The notes below the pieces were generated by a model that did no database searches, had not been told where the DNA came from, and saw nothing but the letters and a program-made list of their open reading frames with translations. Both the position numbers and the translations under genes were made by a program. Positions 54,659 through 63,968 of a stretch of 64,000 bases of DNA are shown in pieces (positions within the stretch are counted from its first letter, which is position 1; every line of letters begins with the position of its first letter). The DNA lies in contig PLET01000065.1 of the NCBI GenBank assembly GCA_003137095.1, forward strand, positions 89,616 to 153,615, read 5' to 3'. This DNA comes from Gammaproteobacteria bacterium. Lineage in GTDB: Bacteria; Pseudomonadota; Gammaproteobacteria; Steroidobacterales; Steroidobacteraceae.

Positions 54659-55000
54659 TTACGCCTTGGATGCCGCCGGCGCGGCTTTTGACTCCGGCGC
54701 GGCCTTTGACGCCGGCGCGGCCTTTGACGCCGGCGAGGGCTTGGCGACCGACCCGGGCTTTGAGACCGGCTCGGGCTTGGGGGCCGGTTCGGGTTTGGCG
54801 ACCGTCGCGTACTTCTTTCGAAACTTGTCGACGCGGCCGCCGGTGTCCACGATTTTCTGCTTGCCGGTGTAGAACGGATGGCAATTGGAACAAACCTCGA
54901 CCTGCAGGTCGGTTCCGATCGTCGAGCGGGTCTGGAACTTGTTCCCGCAGGTGCAGGTGACGGTGATTTCTTTGTAATCAGGATGGATGCCGGCTTTCAT
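54659..55000 (-). CDS. rpmE: Ribosomal protein bL31 with long low-complexity tail
   Basis: A 113-residue protein. The first 70 residues are canonical zinc-type bL31: [20 protein letters not shown], with cysteines in TCTCGN and [14 protein letters not shown]. The last 40 residues are a Lys/Pro/Ala/Ser tail ([17 protein letters not shown] repeats) absent from E. coli L31. The GAGG site before ATG 55000 sets the start. It is a 50S subunit component. The tail ends only 190 bases upstream of the gltA start. Confidence 0.92.
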   Translation of the reverse strand: MKAGIHPDYKEITVTCTCGNKFQTRSTIGTDLQVEVCSNCHPFYTGKQKIVDTGGRVDKFRKKYATVAKPEPAPKPEPVSKPGSVAKPSPASKAAPASKAAPESKAAPAASKA

Positions 55001-55392
55001 GTGAACCTCGAGTGCTCGTGCGGCAGAATCGACGAAGCCCATTGCGGTGTTCATCGCCACGCCAAGTGCTCGCGCGCTCCTTAAAGTCGGCGCCCGAGCG
55101 GGTCGCGGAGTGTAGCGGCTGCCCGCGGCACCCACAAGTGAGGCCCCGTAAGCCCTTCAATAGACAAGCGCTTGCAGTCTTGTCCACAACTCTTGTGGAT
55201 AAGTCTGTGAATGACTCCGCGCGGCCATTCTGCGTGCCGCGGAAATTCGCATAAATGTTGCATTGGTCAAAAAATAGCCAGAGCAATTTATTTATATAAA
55301 TCAATATCTTATATGTTCTATTTGACCTAACGTAGCCGCAATATGCTGTAGGTATGCTGAAGGGTGGGATTGAGCGCGCAATGTGCATAAGC
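55001..55392. promoter_or_regulatory. Intergenic region with DnaA-box-like motifs and an AT-rich island
   Basis: This 390-base gap between rpmE (start at 55000) and hemW (stop at 55393) holds no credible gene. It carries three DnaA-box-like 9-mers at 55180-55214 and a strongly AT-rich patch at about 55284-55325 with short alternating A/T runs, sharply unlike the surrounding GC-rich DNA. The rpmE promoter should be in its left part. Confidence 0.55.
55180..55214. promoter_or_regulatory. Three clustered DnaA-box-like motifs
   Basis: TTGTCCACA (55180-55188, one mismatch to TTATCCACA), TGTGGATAA (55194-55202, perfect box on the minus strand) and TGTGAATGA (55206-55214, one mismatch to TTATNCACA on the minus strand). 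The last two are 12 bases apart. Perfect and near-perfect boxes in inverted orientation beside an AT-rich patch resemble part of an origin or a DnaA-titration site. Confidence 0.5.
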
Positions 55393-56547
55393 TCATTCCA
55401 GAAATCCCGCCTGCAGATCGTTTAGAAACCGCCTTCCCAGCTCCGTGGCGCGCCAGCCGTCGGCCGTCCGTTCGAGCAAGCCGCGGCCCACCGCCGCGGC
55501 GAATCTGCCCGCGAGACCCGCCACCGGCAGTCCGGTGCGCAGCTGATAATCGCGTTCGGCGAAGCCCTCGTTGAGTCGCAGGGAATTGAGCATGAATTCG
55601 AAGGGCAGCTGGGGTGGGGTCACGAATCGGCGATCGCCGATCGGCCCGGTTGCGCCGTGCATCAGCTGCAGATACTCGCGCGGCTGCTTCGGCTTGACGG
55701 TCCGCAACACGCGATCCGGCGCCGACACGGTGAGCTTGCCGTGGGCGCCCGCACCCAAGCCGACGTAGTCGCCGAATTGCCAGTAATTCAGGTTGTGCCG
55801 GCAACGGGCGCCGTCGCGCGCGTAGGCCGATACCTCGTACTGACCATAACCCGCCGCAGCCAGCAGTTCCTGACATTCGGTCTGCATGCGCCACACGTCC
55901 TCCTCGTCCGGCAGCTGCGGCGGCCGTGCGTGAAACACGGTGCCTGGCTCCAGGGTTAGCTGATAATGCGAGATATGCGCGGGCCCAAGGGCCAATGCCG
56001 ACTCGACATCCGACAGCGCCGCCTGCGGCCGCTGCCCCGGCAGGCCGTACATCAGGTCCAAATTGAAATTCCCGAGACGGGCGTCGCGCAGCTCATGCAC
56101 CGCGCGCAGCGTGTCGTCGGCCGAATGGATGCGGCCCAGCAGCTGCAATGCGCGCGGCTCGAAGGTCTGAGCGCCCAAGGACACCCGGTTGACGCCGGCG
56201 TCGCGGTAGCCCGCAAAATTTCCGCGTTCGACGGTCCCCGGGTTCGCCTCCAACGTGATCTCGGCGTCCGGCGTGAATTCGATGCGCTGCTTGAGCCCCG
56301 CCAGCAGATGCGCGAACTCCTCGGGCGCGAACAGGCTCGGCGTGCCGCCGCCGAAGAACACCGTTTGCACGCGCCGGTCGCCGAGCAGCGCCTTCTCCGT
56401 GTCGAAATCGCGCAGCAGCGCATCGATGTAATCCGCATCGGGCCGCCGGCCCTTCAACTGATGGGAATTGAAATCGCAATAAGGGCACTTGCGCACGCAC
56501 CATGGCATGTGCACGTACAGGGCGAGGGGCGGTGCGGGCGCAGTCAT
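55393..56547 (-). CDS. hemW: Radical SAM heme chaperone HemW
   Basis: A 384-residue radical SAM protein of the HemN-like, HemW group. The cluster motif CVRKCPYCDFNSH (about 17-29) has CxxxCxxC; GGGTPSLF, EANPGT and RVSLGAQTF follow. The C-terminal domain with GLGAGAHGKL fits HemW. It lacks the extra N-terminal HemN residues, so heme trafficking, not coproporphyrinogen oxidation, is expected. Its ATG overlaps the rdgB stop (ATGA). Confidence 0.93.
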   Translation of the reverse strand: MTAPAPPLALYVHMPWCVRKCPYCDFNSHQLKGRRPDADYIDALLRDFDTEKALLGDRRVQTVFFGGGTPSLFAPEEFAHLLAGLKQRIEFTPDAEITLEANPGTVERGNFAGYRDAGVNRVSLGAQTFEPRALQLLGRIHSADDTLRAVHELRDARLGNFNLDLMYGLPGQRPQAALSDVESALALGPAHISHYQLTLEPGTVFHARPPQLPDEEDVWRMQTECQELLAAAGYGQYEVSAYARDGARCRHNLNYWQFGDYVGLGAGAHGKLTVSAPDRVLRTVKPKQPREYLQLMHGATGPIGDRRFVTPPQLPFEFMLNSLRLNEGFAERDYQLRTGLPVAGLAGRFAAAVGRGLLERTADGWRATELGRRFLNDLQAGFLE

Positions 56548-57164
56548 GCGCCGCCCAATGCGTCGCGCAGGGCGAGAAGCGCCCGGCCCCGGTGGCTCAG
56601 GCGGTTTTTCTCCGTGATGTCGAGTTCTGCGGCCGTCCGGCCCAGGTCGGGAAGCCAGAAATACGGGTCATAGCCGAAGCCGGCCGCGCCGCGCGGCGCA
56701 TCGAGGAGCAGCCCCTCCCATGCGGCCACGGCGGTGAGCGGGGCGGGGTCGGCCGGGCCACGCACGAAAGCCAGGGCGCATCGATAGCGCGCGGTGCGCA
56801 CCGCAAGCGGCCTGCGCCCGAGTTCGGCCATCAGCTTGGCGTTGTTGGCGGCGTCATCCGCGGCCGGCCCCGCATAACGCGCGGAGTAGATCCCGGGCGC
56901 GCCTCCGAGCGCGTCCACTTCGAGGCCCGAATCATCGCCGATCGCCGCCATCCCGGTGATTGCGGCGGCATGGCGCGCCTTCAGGAGCGCATTTTCCGCG
57001 AAGGTGGCGCCGGTCTCGGCAACCGGCGCCACCTTCAAGTCGGCCTGGCTGGCGATGCGGAACGGCAATCCGGCGAGCAGCTCCCGAAATTCGCGCAGCT
57101 TGCCCGCATTGCCGGTGGCGACCACCAGCAGTTCATTGGGCGCGGGCGTCGAGCTGTGCGGCAT
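56544..57164 (-). CDS. rdgB: Non-canonical purine NTP pyrophosphatase RdgB/HAM1
   Basis: A 206-residue enzyme hydrolysing ITP, dITP and XTP to monophosphates. Motifs: [13 protein letters not shown] (substrate loop), [41 protein letters not shown] and [14 protein letters not shown] 57164 overlaps the end of rph by 32 bases; the next in-frame Met would remove the TGN motif, so the overlap is accepted. Part of the PP2C-rph-rdgB-hemW operon. Confidence 0.93.
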   Translation of the reverse strand: MPHSSTPAPNELLVVATGNAGKLREFRELLAGLPFRIASQADLKVAPVAETGATFAENALLKARHAAAITGMAAIGDDSGLEVDALGGAPGIYSARYAGPAADDAANNAKLMAELGRRPLAVRTARYRCALAFVRGPADPAPLTAVAAWEGLLLDAPRGAAGFGYDPYFWLPDLGRTAAELDITEKNRLSHRGRALLALRDALGGA

Positions 57165-57858
57165 GCAGTCGGGCGATGCCTTGGGTGGCGAGATCCAGCA
57201 GCTGATCGAGTTCATGGCGGCGGAACGCGTGTCCCTCCGCAGTGCCCTGCACCTCGATGAATCCGCCGCCGCTGTTCATCACCACGTTCATGTCGGTCTC
57301 GGCGTTGGAATCCTCGGCATAATCGAGATCGAGCACCGCCGTGCCGCGATAGATGCCCACCGAAACGGCCGCGACCTGCCCGTGCAGCGGGTTCTGTGCG
57401 ATGCTGCGCCGGCGCAACAGCACGTCGACCGCATCGGCCAGGGCCACGAATCCGCCCGTGATGGCCGCCGTGCGTGTGCCGCCATCGGCCTGCAGCACGT
57501 CGCAATCGATGGTGACGGTGCGTTCGCCCAACGCCTTCAAGTCGACGACGGCACGCAGCGATCGGCCGATCAGACGCTGGATCTCCTGCGTACGGCCGGA
57601 CTGCTTGCCGCGTGCGGCCTCGCGTGCGGATCGGGTGTGCGTGGCCCGTGGCAGCATGCCGTACTCGGCGGTAACCCAGCCCTGCCCCTGGCCGCGCAGG
57701 AACGGCGGAACGCCATCCTCGACGCTGGCCGTGCACAGCACGCGGGTATCGCCAAAACCGACCAGGACGGAACCCTCGGCGTGCCGGGTGTAGGCGCGGG
57801 CGAAGCTCAATTTTCGCAGTTCGTCGGGCGCCCGTCCGCTCGGCCTCGGGGCGTTCAC
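57133..57858 (-). CDS. rph: Ribonuclease PH
   Basis: A 241-residue phosphorolytic 3'-to-5' exoribonuclease trimming tRNA 3' ends. Conserved stretches: [53 protein letters not shown] (phosphate and RNA contacts) and [18 protein letters not shown]. The GTG start overlaps the PP2C stop (GTGA). Confidence 0.95.
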   Translation of the reverse strand: MNAPRPSGRAPDELRKLSFARAYTRHAEGSVLVGFGDTRVLCTASVEDGVPPFLRGQGQGWVTAEYGMLPRATHTRSAREAARGKQSGRTQEIQRLIGRSLRAVVDLKALGERTVTIDCDVLQADGGTRTAAITGGFVALADAVDVLLRRRSIAQNPLHGQVAAVSVGIYRGTAVLDLDYAEDSNAETDMNVVMNSGGGFIEVQGTAEGHAFRRHELDQLLDLATQGIARLHAAQLDARAQ

Positions 57859-58601
57859 AGCGCCTGCCAGCGCAGCACGGCGGCGCTCGTGTTGTCGCTG
57901 TACGGCGCGGAGGCCTGCACCGCCTCGGCGCCGAGTTCCGCCAGCGATTCACGCAGCGCTTTGGGAGACGGCAATGCCAGCCTTGCAAAGTCCTGATCCT
58001 TGAGATTCGACCACAGGCCGTCCGTGCACAGCAGCAGCACATCGCCGGATTTCAGGCGCCGCCTCGAGGAGAGGCTCATTTCGGGAAGCGCCGCATCCCC
58101 GCCGAGGCAGCACTCGACGTAGTTGCGCATCGGGTGGCCTTGGACCTCGGCCTCCGTGATCAGCCCCTCGCGCAGCAGCACCTCGACGTGGCTGTGATCG
58201 CGCGTACGCTCGATCACCTGCGATTGGCGCAGCTGATAGACGCGGCTGTCGCCGACATGCGCCCAATACGCCGCCGAATCCTGCACCAGACACACGGCGC
58301 ACGTGGCGCGCGGCCGTGCCTCGACGCCGCGCCCCGCACCGAGCTTCACCACCTCGTCATGTGCCCGACCCAGAGACAGATGCAGAAATCCGAGCGGATC
58401 GAAAATCGGATGCGGCGCCTGCCAGAACGCCTCGAGCAAGGTGGCCAGTGCCGTCTCTGCCGCGCGCGCGCCCTCGGCGTGGCCACCCATGCCGTCGATC
58501 ACGGCCATGAGAACCGCCGATTCGTCGGCGGCGATCGCGACCCGGTCCTGATTTTCCTCGCGGTGGCCGATCAAGCTGACATCCGCGGTCTCGATCTGCA
58601 A
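57855..58601 (-). CDS. PP2C-type serine/threonine protein phosphatase
   Basis: A 248-residue soluble phosphatase of the Stp1 kind. Metal-binding motifs: [30 protein letters not shown] and [14 protein letters not shown]. The preferred start is TTG 58601, which has GGGAG 6 bases upstream; an ATG at 58643 would add 14 residues but has no ribosome site. No matching kinase is in the window. It overlaps rph (GTGA) and is divergent from yicC. A link between phosphatase and RNase PH expression is conserved in some gammaproteobacteria, by recollection. Confidence 0.85.
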   Translation of the reverse strand: MQIETADVSLIGHREENQDRVAIAADESAVLMAVIDGMGGHAEGARAAETALATLLEAFWQAPHPIFDPLGFLHLSLGRAHDEVVKLGAGRGVEARPRATCAVCLVQDSAAYWAHVGDSRVYQLRQSQVIERTRDHSHVEVLLREGLITEAEVQGHPMRNYVECCLGGDAALPEMSLSSRRRLKSGDVLLLCTDGLWSNLKDQDFARLALPSPKALRESLAELGAEAVQASAPYSDNTSAAVLRWQAL

Positions 58602-58694
58602 TGAATGCTCCCGGCGTTCTGTTAAAATTCTTCGGATCGTCATCCGTGTTCATCTTTGAAGGCCGATTATGGCCGATTTTCGGCTCAAACCCCT

Positions 58695-59558
58695 ATGATT
58701 CGCAGCATGACAGGCTTCGCCCGCCGCGAGCGGCAACTTCCCTGGGGACTGCTCACGTGGGAACTGAAAACCGTCAACCACCGCTTTCTCGAGATCGGCT
58801 GCCGTCTGCCGGAGGAATTCCGGGCGGCGGAGGCCGGGTTCCGCCAATCGGTCGCCGCCTCCGTGCGCCGCGGCAAGGTGGAATGCTCGCTGAATGTTCG
58901 GCCGGCGACGGCCGGTGCGTCGCTGGAGGTGGATGCGAATCTGCTCGCCGCACTCACGCAGCGCGCCCAGCAGATCGCCACGCAGGCCGGCGTCGCGGCG
59001 CGCATCGACGTCGTCGACCTGCTGCGCTGGCCCGGCGTGCTGCGCGACGGCACGCGCGATGCGGCTCCCATGATTGACGCGGCGAACAAGCTGCTGGAGG
59101 AGGCGCTCGCCGATCTCGAGCGTTCACGCGACAGCGAGGGTGCGCGGCTGCGCGACGCGCTGGAGCTGCGCTGCAAGGGGCTCATCGAATTCGCGGCGCG
59201 GGTTGCCGAGCGGCTGCCGGAGGTGCGTGCCCGCGTGCGCGTCAAGTTGCTCGAACGCATCTCGCAATTGGTGAGCGACGTGGACCACGAACGTCTCGAA
59301 CAGGAGCTTGCCATCCTGGCGCAGCGCCTCGATGTGGACGAGGAAATCGAAAGGTTGCGCGGCCACGTCAGCGAGGTGCGCAATACCTTCGACGGCCCCG
59401 ACCCGGCAGGCCGGCGGCTCGATTTTCTGATGCAGGAGCTCAATCGCGAGGCGAACACGCTGTCGTCGAAATCCCAGGACATCGAAACCACCCGCGCCGC
59501 GGTCGACATGAAGGTACTGATCGAGCAGATGCGCGAACAAGTGCAGAACATCGAGTAG
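58695..59558 (+). CDS. yicC: YicC family endoribonuclease
   Basis: A 287-residue cytoplasmic protein of the YicC/YloC family, shown in E. coli to be an endoribonuclease. The N-terminal signature MIRSMTGFARRER and LKTVNHRFLEIGCRLPEE, and the C-terminal DFLMQELNREANTLSSKSQD, are diagnostic. The start at 58695 matches the family; the longer frame to 58656 is rejected. It overlaps gmk by one base (TAGTG). Confidence 0.94.
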   Translation: MIRSMTGFARRERQLPWGLLTWELKTVNHRFLEIGCRLPEEFRAAEAGFRQSVAASVRRGKVECSLNVRPATAGASLEVDANLLAALTQRAQQIATQAGVAARIDVVDLLRWPGVLRDGTRDAAPMIDAANKLLEEALADLERSRDSEGARLRDALELRCKGLIEFAARVAERLPEVRARVRVKLLERISQLVSDVDHERLEQELAILAQRLDVDEEIERLRGHVSEVRNTFDGPDPAGRRLDFLMQELNREANTLSSKSQDIETTRAAVDMKVLIEQMREQVQNIE

Positions 59559-60187
59559 TGGCCGCGCAAAGCGAGCGCGGGCGTTTGTTCGTCATTGCCG
59601 CGCCGTCGGGCGCCGGCAAGACCAGCCTAGTCAAGGCCCTGATGGAGCGCGAGCCGCAGCTGCGCTTCTCGGTCTCCTACACCACCCGCACACCGCGGGC
59701 GACCGAGCTCGACGGCGCCGACTATCATTTCGTGGATGAGCAGCACTTCCGGCGCATGATCGACGCCGGCGAATTCCTCGAGCATGCCCGCGTGTTCGAC
59801 AACAGTTATGGCACCGGCCTCGCCGCGGTTCGCGGGGCCTTGGCCCGAGGCGAGCAGCTGCTGCTGGAAATCGACTGGCAGGGGGCCGCGCAGGTGCGGC
59901 GGCGACTGCCCGAATCACACGGCATTTTCATCCTGCCGCCGTCGCGGCGTTCTCTCGAGGACCGCCTGCGGCTGCGCAGCACGGACTCGGATGCGGTGAT
60001 CGCGCGTCGGCTGCGCGATTCGGTGGGCGATATGGCGCATTGGCCGGAATTCGAGTATGTGGTCATCAATGAGAATTTCGAGCAGGCGGTGGCGGATCTG
60101 CAGGCCATTGTCCACGGGCGGGGCGACGCGCTGCGCGCGGAGCGGCCTGCGGTTGCGCGCCTCGCGGCCGATCTGCTGCGCCCGTAG
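59558..60187 (+). CDS. gmk: Guanylate kinase
   Basis: A 209-residue kinase phosphorylating GMP to GDP. Walker A is APSGAGKTSLVKAL; the GMP-binding segment SVSYTTRTPRATELDGADYHF and the lid region RLRLRSTDSDAVIARRL are present. The GTG start overlaps the yicC stop by one base. In most gammaproteobacteria rpoZ follows directly; here three genes on the other strand intervene. Confidence 0.95.
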   Translation: MAAQSERGRLFVIAAPSGAGKTSLVKALMEREPQLRFSVSYTTRTPRATELDGADYHFVDEQHFRRMIDAGEFLEHARVFDNSYGTGLAAVRGALARGEQLLLEIDWQGAAQVRRRLPESHGIFILPPSRRSLEDRLRLRSTDSDAVIARRLRDSVGDMAHWPEFEYVVINENFEQAVADLQAIVHGRGDALRAERPAVARLAADLLRP

Positions 60188-60228
60188 CACCGCCGCCTGC
60201 CAACCGATGTCCCGGTGCGCGGCAGTCT

Positions 60229-61623
60229 TCAATACTGTGCGTGCAAGCGCACGGCGACCACCCATACCGGACCGCGATCGGTGTTGTAGCCGGGATTCTC
60301 GACGTGTTGCAGGTCCAAACTGAGATGAATCCCTGAGCGGACGGCGAGGCGGTAATAGGTCTCCAAGATTTGCTCGGCTGCCGGATGCGGCAGACGGCCG
60401 TCACCGATCAGCACCCCGAGGCCCCCGGCGGCCAGGTACCGCTCGCGCACGGCGGAGATCCCGTTGTCGATGGCGACGATGCCGATAGTGTCGTCGTGCC
60501 GATGCCACCGCGTACCCTGAATCGCCGCGCCCACCTCGACCGAGCGGTCGATATCCGTGAACTCGTACACCTCGACGTTGCCCGCGGCCTTGCCGAGGCG
60601 TGCAAAGACGCCGAGATCGGCGCTGATGGTCTGTTCGACATCAAGACTCGCCCCCGGTCGACCGCGGTATTGTCGGACGTCCGCGGCATTCGGCACGGTG
60701 CCGGTCAGCGAAGCCAGCTGAAGGGCCTGGTCGAGCAGCCCCATGCGGCCGCGGCTGTCGAACAGGGTCAGCCGCAGGCTGCCCGTCTGACCGAAAAGCC
60801 CGTAGCGCCGCTCGAGTTCGCCGTCGTACTGGAATTCGTGAAAGCCGGGGTCCAGATGGGTGCTGTTCGGAATATTGGACAGATCGAAGATGCCCGCGCG
60901 CAGCGTCCACGGCCCGAGATAGCGCTCGACGCACGCGCCGAGCGTGTACCCCCAGGCGTCCGCGGCGTAATCGTAGACGCCGGCATCCACCGCCGCCCAA
61001 TTGAAGAAATCAGCCCGCGGGTCATGCGCATACCGGTTCGCGTCGAACACGTCGGTTACGCCGAATTTGCCGAGCGTCAGCACCCAGCGATCCTGGCTGC
61101 GCGAGCCGCGGAGTTGATCCGCATCCGCCTCCACGACTTCCCGCTCGTCCCCCGTATTGAAGGTCTGACGTATGAAGGCCCGCGGCAAACGCAGATAGGG
61201 CTGATTCTTGCCGACCTTATAAGCCTCGCCGCTCGTGAATCCCGCCACCCCGAGGGTGTCGTCGAGCCCGAAGCCCTGGTCGATTTCCGGCGTGATCCAG
61301 CCTTCGGCCCCGGGCCAGAGGCGTGCACCGACGTACAGGGTGGCATCCGCCGTCTCGCGGCCGCTGCTCGGCGACAAGCTGTTGGGTCCGCTGTAGGGTG
61401 CCGGGAAGGCGTCGGTCTCCTGTTCGACGTAGGTTGCCTGGGCGTGAACCGCCCAGCGCTCCTCGGGAATCGGTTGCCCGTCCGGGCCCGCCGACTCGTC
61501 CGCCCGCGCGGCAGACGACTGAAAGCCTGCCAGCCAGATGAGGGTCAACGTCGCACCCACGGAGAGCCGCGAATCGCGCCGCGCGTGTCGCGCGTGGAGC
61601 TGATCGAGATTGTTCAGCGGCAC
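60229..61623 (-). CDS. OprB-type carbohydrate-selective porin
   Basis: An outer-membrane porin of about 464 residues with a signal segment near the N-terminus (LSVGATLTLIWLAGFQSSAARA). Motifs of the OprB family: LYVGARLWPGAEGWITPEID, LTLGKFGVTDVFDANRYAHD, WTLRAGIFDLSNIPN and a C-terminal ETYYRLAVRSGIHLSLDLQ followed by VAVRLHAQY ending in an aromatic residue. The start is uncertain: GTG 61623 is used, the open frame extends to 61704 into the HD gene. It follows the HD gene and completes the cassette between gmk and rpoZ. Confidence 0.8.
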   Translation of the reverse strand: MPLNNLDQLHARHARRDSRLSVGATLTLIWLAGFQSSAARADESAGPDGQPIPEERWAVHAQATYVEQETDAFPAPYSGPNSLSPSSGRETADATLYVGARLWPGAEGWITPEIDQGFGLDDTLGVAGFTSGEAYKVGKNQPYLRLPRAFIRQTFNTGDEREVVEADADQLRGSRSQDRWVLTLGKFGVTDVFDANRYAHDPRADFFNWAAVDAGVYDYAADAWGYTLGACVERYLGPWTLRAGIFDLSNIPNSTHLDPGFHEFQYDGELERRYGLFGQTGSLRLTLFDSRGRMGLLDQALQLASLTGTVPNAADVRQYRGRPGASLDVEQTISADLGVFARLGKAAGNVEVYEFTDIDRSVEVGAAIQGTRWHRHDDTIGIVAIDNGISAVRERYLAAGGLGVLIGDGRLPHPAAEQILETYYRLAVRSGIHLSLDLQHVENPGYNTDRGPVWVVAVRLHAQY

Positions 61624-61651
61624 TTGCAGCGGGAGATCCGACGAGACGTGT

Positions 61652-62206
61652 TCAGGTGCCGCGCAGAATGCCCAACGACTCGATGAGCACGCGATGATCG
61701 GCAAGGCTCGCCGTCAGAAGTCCGGCGATCTTGCCCTGATCGTCCCAATGCCGCAGCCGCACGGCCTCGCGGAAGTGGCGCTCGGCCTCGAATGCGCGCA
61801 CTTCCGGCAGCGACATCGGACCGCCCTGCAACTTCAGGGTGATTGCGGAGGCCGGGCTCAACATCGCGGCATAACCCGGGTCGGTTGCACACAGATAGCG
61901 TTTGGCCGGCACGTGCAGGCGCACGGGTTCGCTGACCTCCGGCGCGAAGCGCTGCGCCAGCCAGCGGCTGCCGGTGATTTCATGCCGCGCGTCCCGGGTC
62001 CATTCGGCGATGTCGTTCGGCGCAGCCTGCAGCAGGTGGCCGATGTCGTGCAGCAGCGCGGCGGCCACCAGTCCCGGAGGCGCGCCCTCGAGCGCCGCGA
62101 AGTGCGCCGCCTGTAGACAATGTTCCGTGGTCGACACCACCTCGCCGTAATAGGCACTGTCGCCGGCTTCGCGGAATAGGGCGAACAACTCGTCGGCGAC
62201 GCTCAT
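61652..62206 (-). CDS. PhnZ-like HD-domain mixed-valent di-iron oxygenase (phosphonate-type)
   Basis: A 184-residue HD protein. It matches the phosphonate-associated HD oxygenases PhnZ/TmpB: YYGEVVSTTEHCLQAA carries the paired Tyr and Glu (Y19, E22) used by PhnZ for substrate and metal access plus the first His ligand (H29); LLHDIGHLL gives His53-Asp54; DARHEITG gives His75; EPVRLHVPAKRYLC gives the next His; a final Asp follows. Members oxidatively cleave hydroxy-phosphonates to phosphate, though relatives such as MIOX act on inositol. ATG overlaps the OPA transporter stop (ATGA). No PhnY-like partner oxygenase is in the window. Confidence 0.83.
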   Translation of the reverse strand: MSVADELFALFREAGDSAYYGEVVSTTEHCLQAAHFAALEGAPPGLVAAALLHDIGHLLQAAPNDIAEWTRDARHEITGSRWLAQRFAPEVSEPVRLHVPAKRYLCATDPGYAAMLSPASAITLKLQGGPMSLPEVRAFEAERHFREAVRLRHWDDQGKIAGLLTASLADHRVLIESLGILRGT

Positions 62207-63534
62207 GGGAGCCCTGCTTCTGCGGACAGCGGTTCCGGCGGCGGCACGAGCGCGGCCGCGGCGCGGGTGCCGAGGACATACAGCCAGCCGGCCCCGAATG
62301 CCGTCAAGGCGCTGACGGCGGCCAGTACCACGAACACACCCTGCCAGCCATAGGCCACGGACATTTTCCCGACGCTGTAGCCGCCCAAAACCGCACCCAG
62401 GTAGCCCACACCGTCGATCAGGCCTGATGACACCGCACCGGCCTGCTTGCCGCCGAAATCGAGCGCAAAGGCGCCGCCGAGATAGCTATAGGGCCCGAGC
62501 AGACAGAAGGCGATCAGACCGATGGCCGCCAGGGGCACGAGAGTGCCGGTGGTGCTCGAGTGCATGCTCATCAGCAATATGAGCGCCGCAGCCGTACAGG
62601 TGAGTCCCACGAACATGATCAATGAGCGCCCGTTCACCCCGAGGCGGTCGCTGAGCCAGCCCGACACCAGCACGGAGACGGCGCCGACGCCCGGAAAAAT
62701 CGCGCTCATGCCGGCGGCATTGCTCATGCTGTAGCCCAGATAATCGCGCAGATACATCGGTGTCCAGTCGTTGAAGGTTTCGCGGATGATGGTGCATCCG
62801 AGGGACAGGAAACAAACCAGGAGGAAGGCGCGGCTGCGCAGCAGCGGCAGCAGCAGCTCCTTCAGATTGGCCGGCCGCGACTCCGAGGCGGCGAACAGAT
62901 TGAGCGGATTCGGGATGGCCTCCGAAAAGCCTGCGCGCACGCGCGATTCCCGCAGAAACAGGTAATTCGCGACCAGCATGGTGCCGGCCACCGCCGCGGC
63001 AAGGAGGAACAACGAACGCCAGCCGTAGCCGCGCAGGATCAGCGCGCCCATCCATTCGCGCGCTGCAGCATCGCCGACCAGATAGCTGACGCTCAGAATG
63101 CCGATGATCGAGCCATACGAGGAAAAATCGAACCATCGCGACGACACCTTGACCAGACCGGCCCAGGCGACCGACTGGGTCAGCCGGTTGCCGATCCACG
63201 CCATGGTGAACAGCGGCAGGCCGACGCCCGACGCAAACAGCAGCGTGAAGGCCATGGCGCCCGCCAGTCCAATCAGGAAATTGATGCGCCCGCCCCAGAA
63301 ATCGCCGAGACCCGTCAGGAACAGTTTGCCGAGCGCGTAGGCGAGCACCCCGAGCGAGCTGATGGCGCCAATTCCCACGATCACGTCGTCGTGGGACAGG
63401 CCGCGCTTGCCCAATTCTTCCACCAACATCGGCGTCGCGACGGACAGGTCGGCGCGGCAGAAATACAGCGAGGCATAGCCCCCGAACAGGAGCAGAACCG
63501 TCACGATTTGGCGTTGGCGCAGGCCTCGGATCAC
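62203..63534 (-). CDS. MFS transporter, organophosphate:phosphate antiporter (OPA) family
   Basis: An inner-membrane carrier of 443 residues with about 12 helices. [21 protein letters not shown] at the first helix and [20 protein letters not shown] are typical of the GlpT/UhpT/PgtP group, which exchange organophosphates or phosphonates for phosphate. GTG 63534 is chosen because GAGGA lies 5 bases upstream; longer frames to 63648 use a TTG without support. Its stop overlaps the PhnZ-like gene, so both likely handle the same phosphorus compound. Confidence 0.85.
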   Translation of the reverse strand: MIRGLRQRQIVTVLLLFGGYASLYFCRADLSVATPMLVEELGKRGLSHDDVIVGIGAISSLGVLAYALGKLFLTGLGDFWGGRINFLIGLAGAMAFTLLFASGVGLPLFTMAWIGNRLTQSVAWAGLVKVSSRWFDFSSYGSIIGILSVSYLVGDAAAREWMGALILRGYGWRSLFLLAAAVAGTMLVANYLFLRESRVRAGFSEAIPNPLNLFAASESRPANLKELLLPLLRSRAFLLVCFLSLGCTIIRETFNDWTPMYLRDYLGYSMSNAAGMSAIFPGVGAVSVLVSGWLSDRLGVNGRSLIMFVGLTCTAAALILLMSMHSSTTGTLVPLAAIGLIAFCLLGPYSYLGGAFALDFGGKQAGAVSSGLIDGVGYLGAVLGGYSVGKMSVAYGWQGVFVVLAAVSALTAFGAGWLYVLGTRAAAALVPPPEPLSAEAGLP

Positions 63535-63611
63535 GGCGTTCCTCTGTGGGATCTTCCTCAAGGGACCTCCCCTTGAAACCGGGTTGGCTCTCACAAAGGC
63601 TATCATCCCAT

Positions 63612-63638
63612 TTGAGACAGGCGTATTTCTGCTATTCT
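63612..63638 (+). promoter_or_regulatory. Possible sigma-70 promoter for rpoZ
   Basis: TTGAGA (63612-63617), a 15-base spacer and TATTCT (63633-63638), 28 bases before the rpoZ start. The spacer is short, so strength is uncertain. It would give rpoZ its own promoter now that gmk no longer precedes it directly. Confidence 0.4.
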
Positions 63639-63665
63639 TGTCCGTCAATCATTTGGAATGAATTT

Positions 63666-63944
63666 ATGGCTCGAATCACCGTCGAAGACTGTCTGCAGAA
63701 CGAACCGAATCTGTTCAACCTGGTGCTGTTGGCCGCGAAACGCGCGCGGCGCCTGGCGAACGGCGCGGAGGCCACGGTGGAGTGGGAAAACGACAAGCCC
63801 ACGGTGGTTGCTCTGCGGGAAATCGCGGCCGGCAACATCACCTTGGAAATGCTGGAAGAGCCCGAAGAGCCGCCGGCCCAGCCCGCGAACGAGCTGGACC
63901 TGCCCGCCGATTTCCGCGCCCCGCAGCTCGGGCTGGGTGACTAG
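63666..63944 (+). CDS. rpoZ: RNA polymerase omega subunit
   Basis: A 92-residue subunit that helps assemble RNA polymerase around beta-prime. The N-terminus [20 protein letters not shown] and the helix [32 protein letters not shown] are diagnostic. The C-terminal tail is acidic and Pro-rich ([13 protein letters not shown]). ATG 63666 is the family start. The spoT start follows after 24 bases. Confidence 0.95.
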   Translation: MARITVEDCLQNEPNLFNLVLLAAKRARRLANGAEATVEWENDKPTVVALREIAAGNITLEMLEEPEEPPAQPANELDLPADFRAPQLGLGD

Positions 63945-63968
63945 AACCTAACAGCTCGCAGGGGAACG

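Noticed and set aside
54659-54780. Short tandem repeats in the rpmE 3' end as a CRISPR-like or mobile repeat
   Set aside because: They are in-frame coding repeats of a Lys/Pro/Ala tail.
55180-55325. Main chromosomal origin oriC
   Set aside because: Only three box-like motifs and none of the usual neighbours (dnaA, dnaN, gidA, parAB, rpmH); kept as a DnaA-site finding only.
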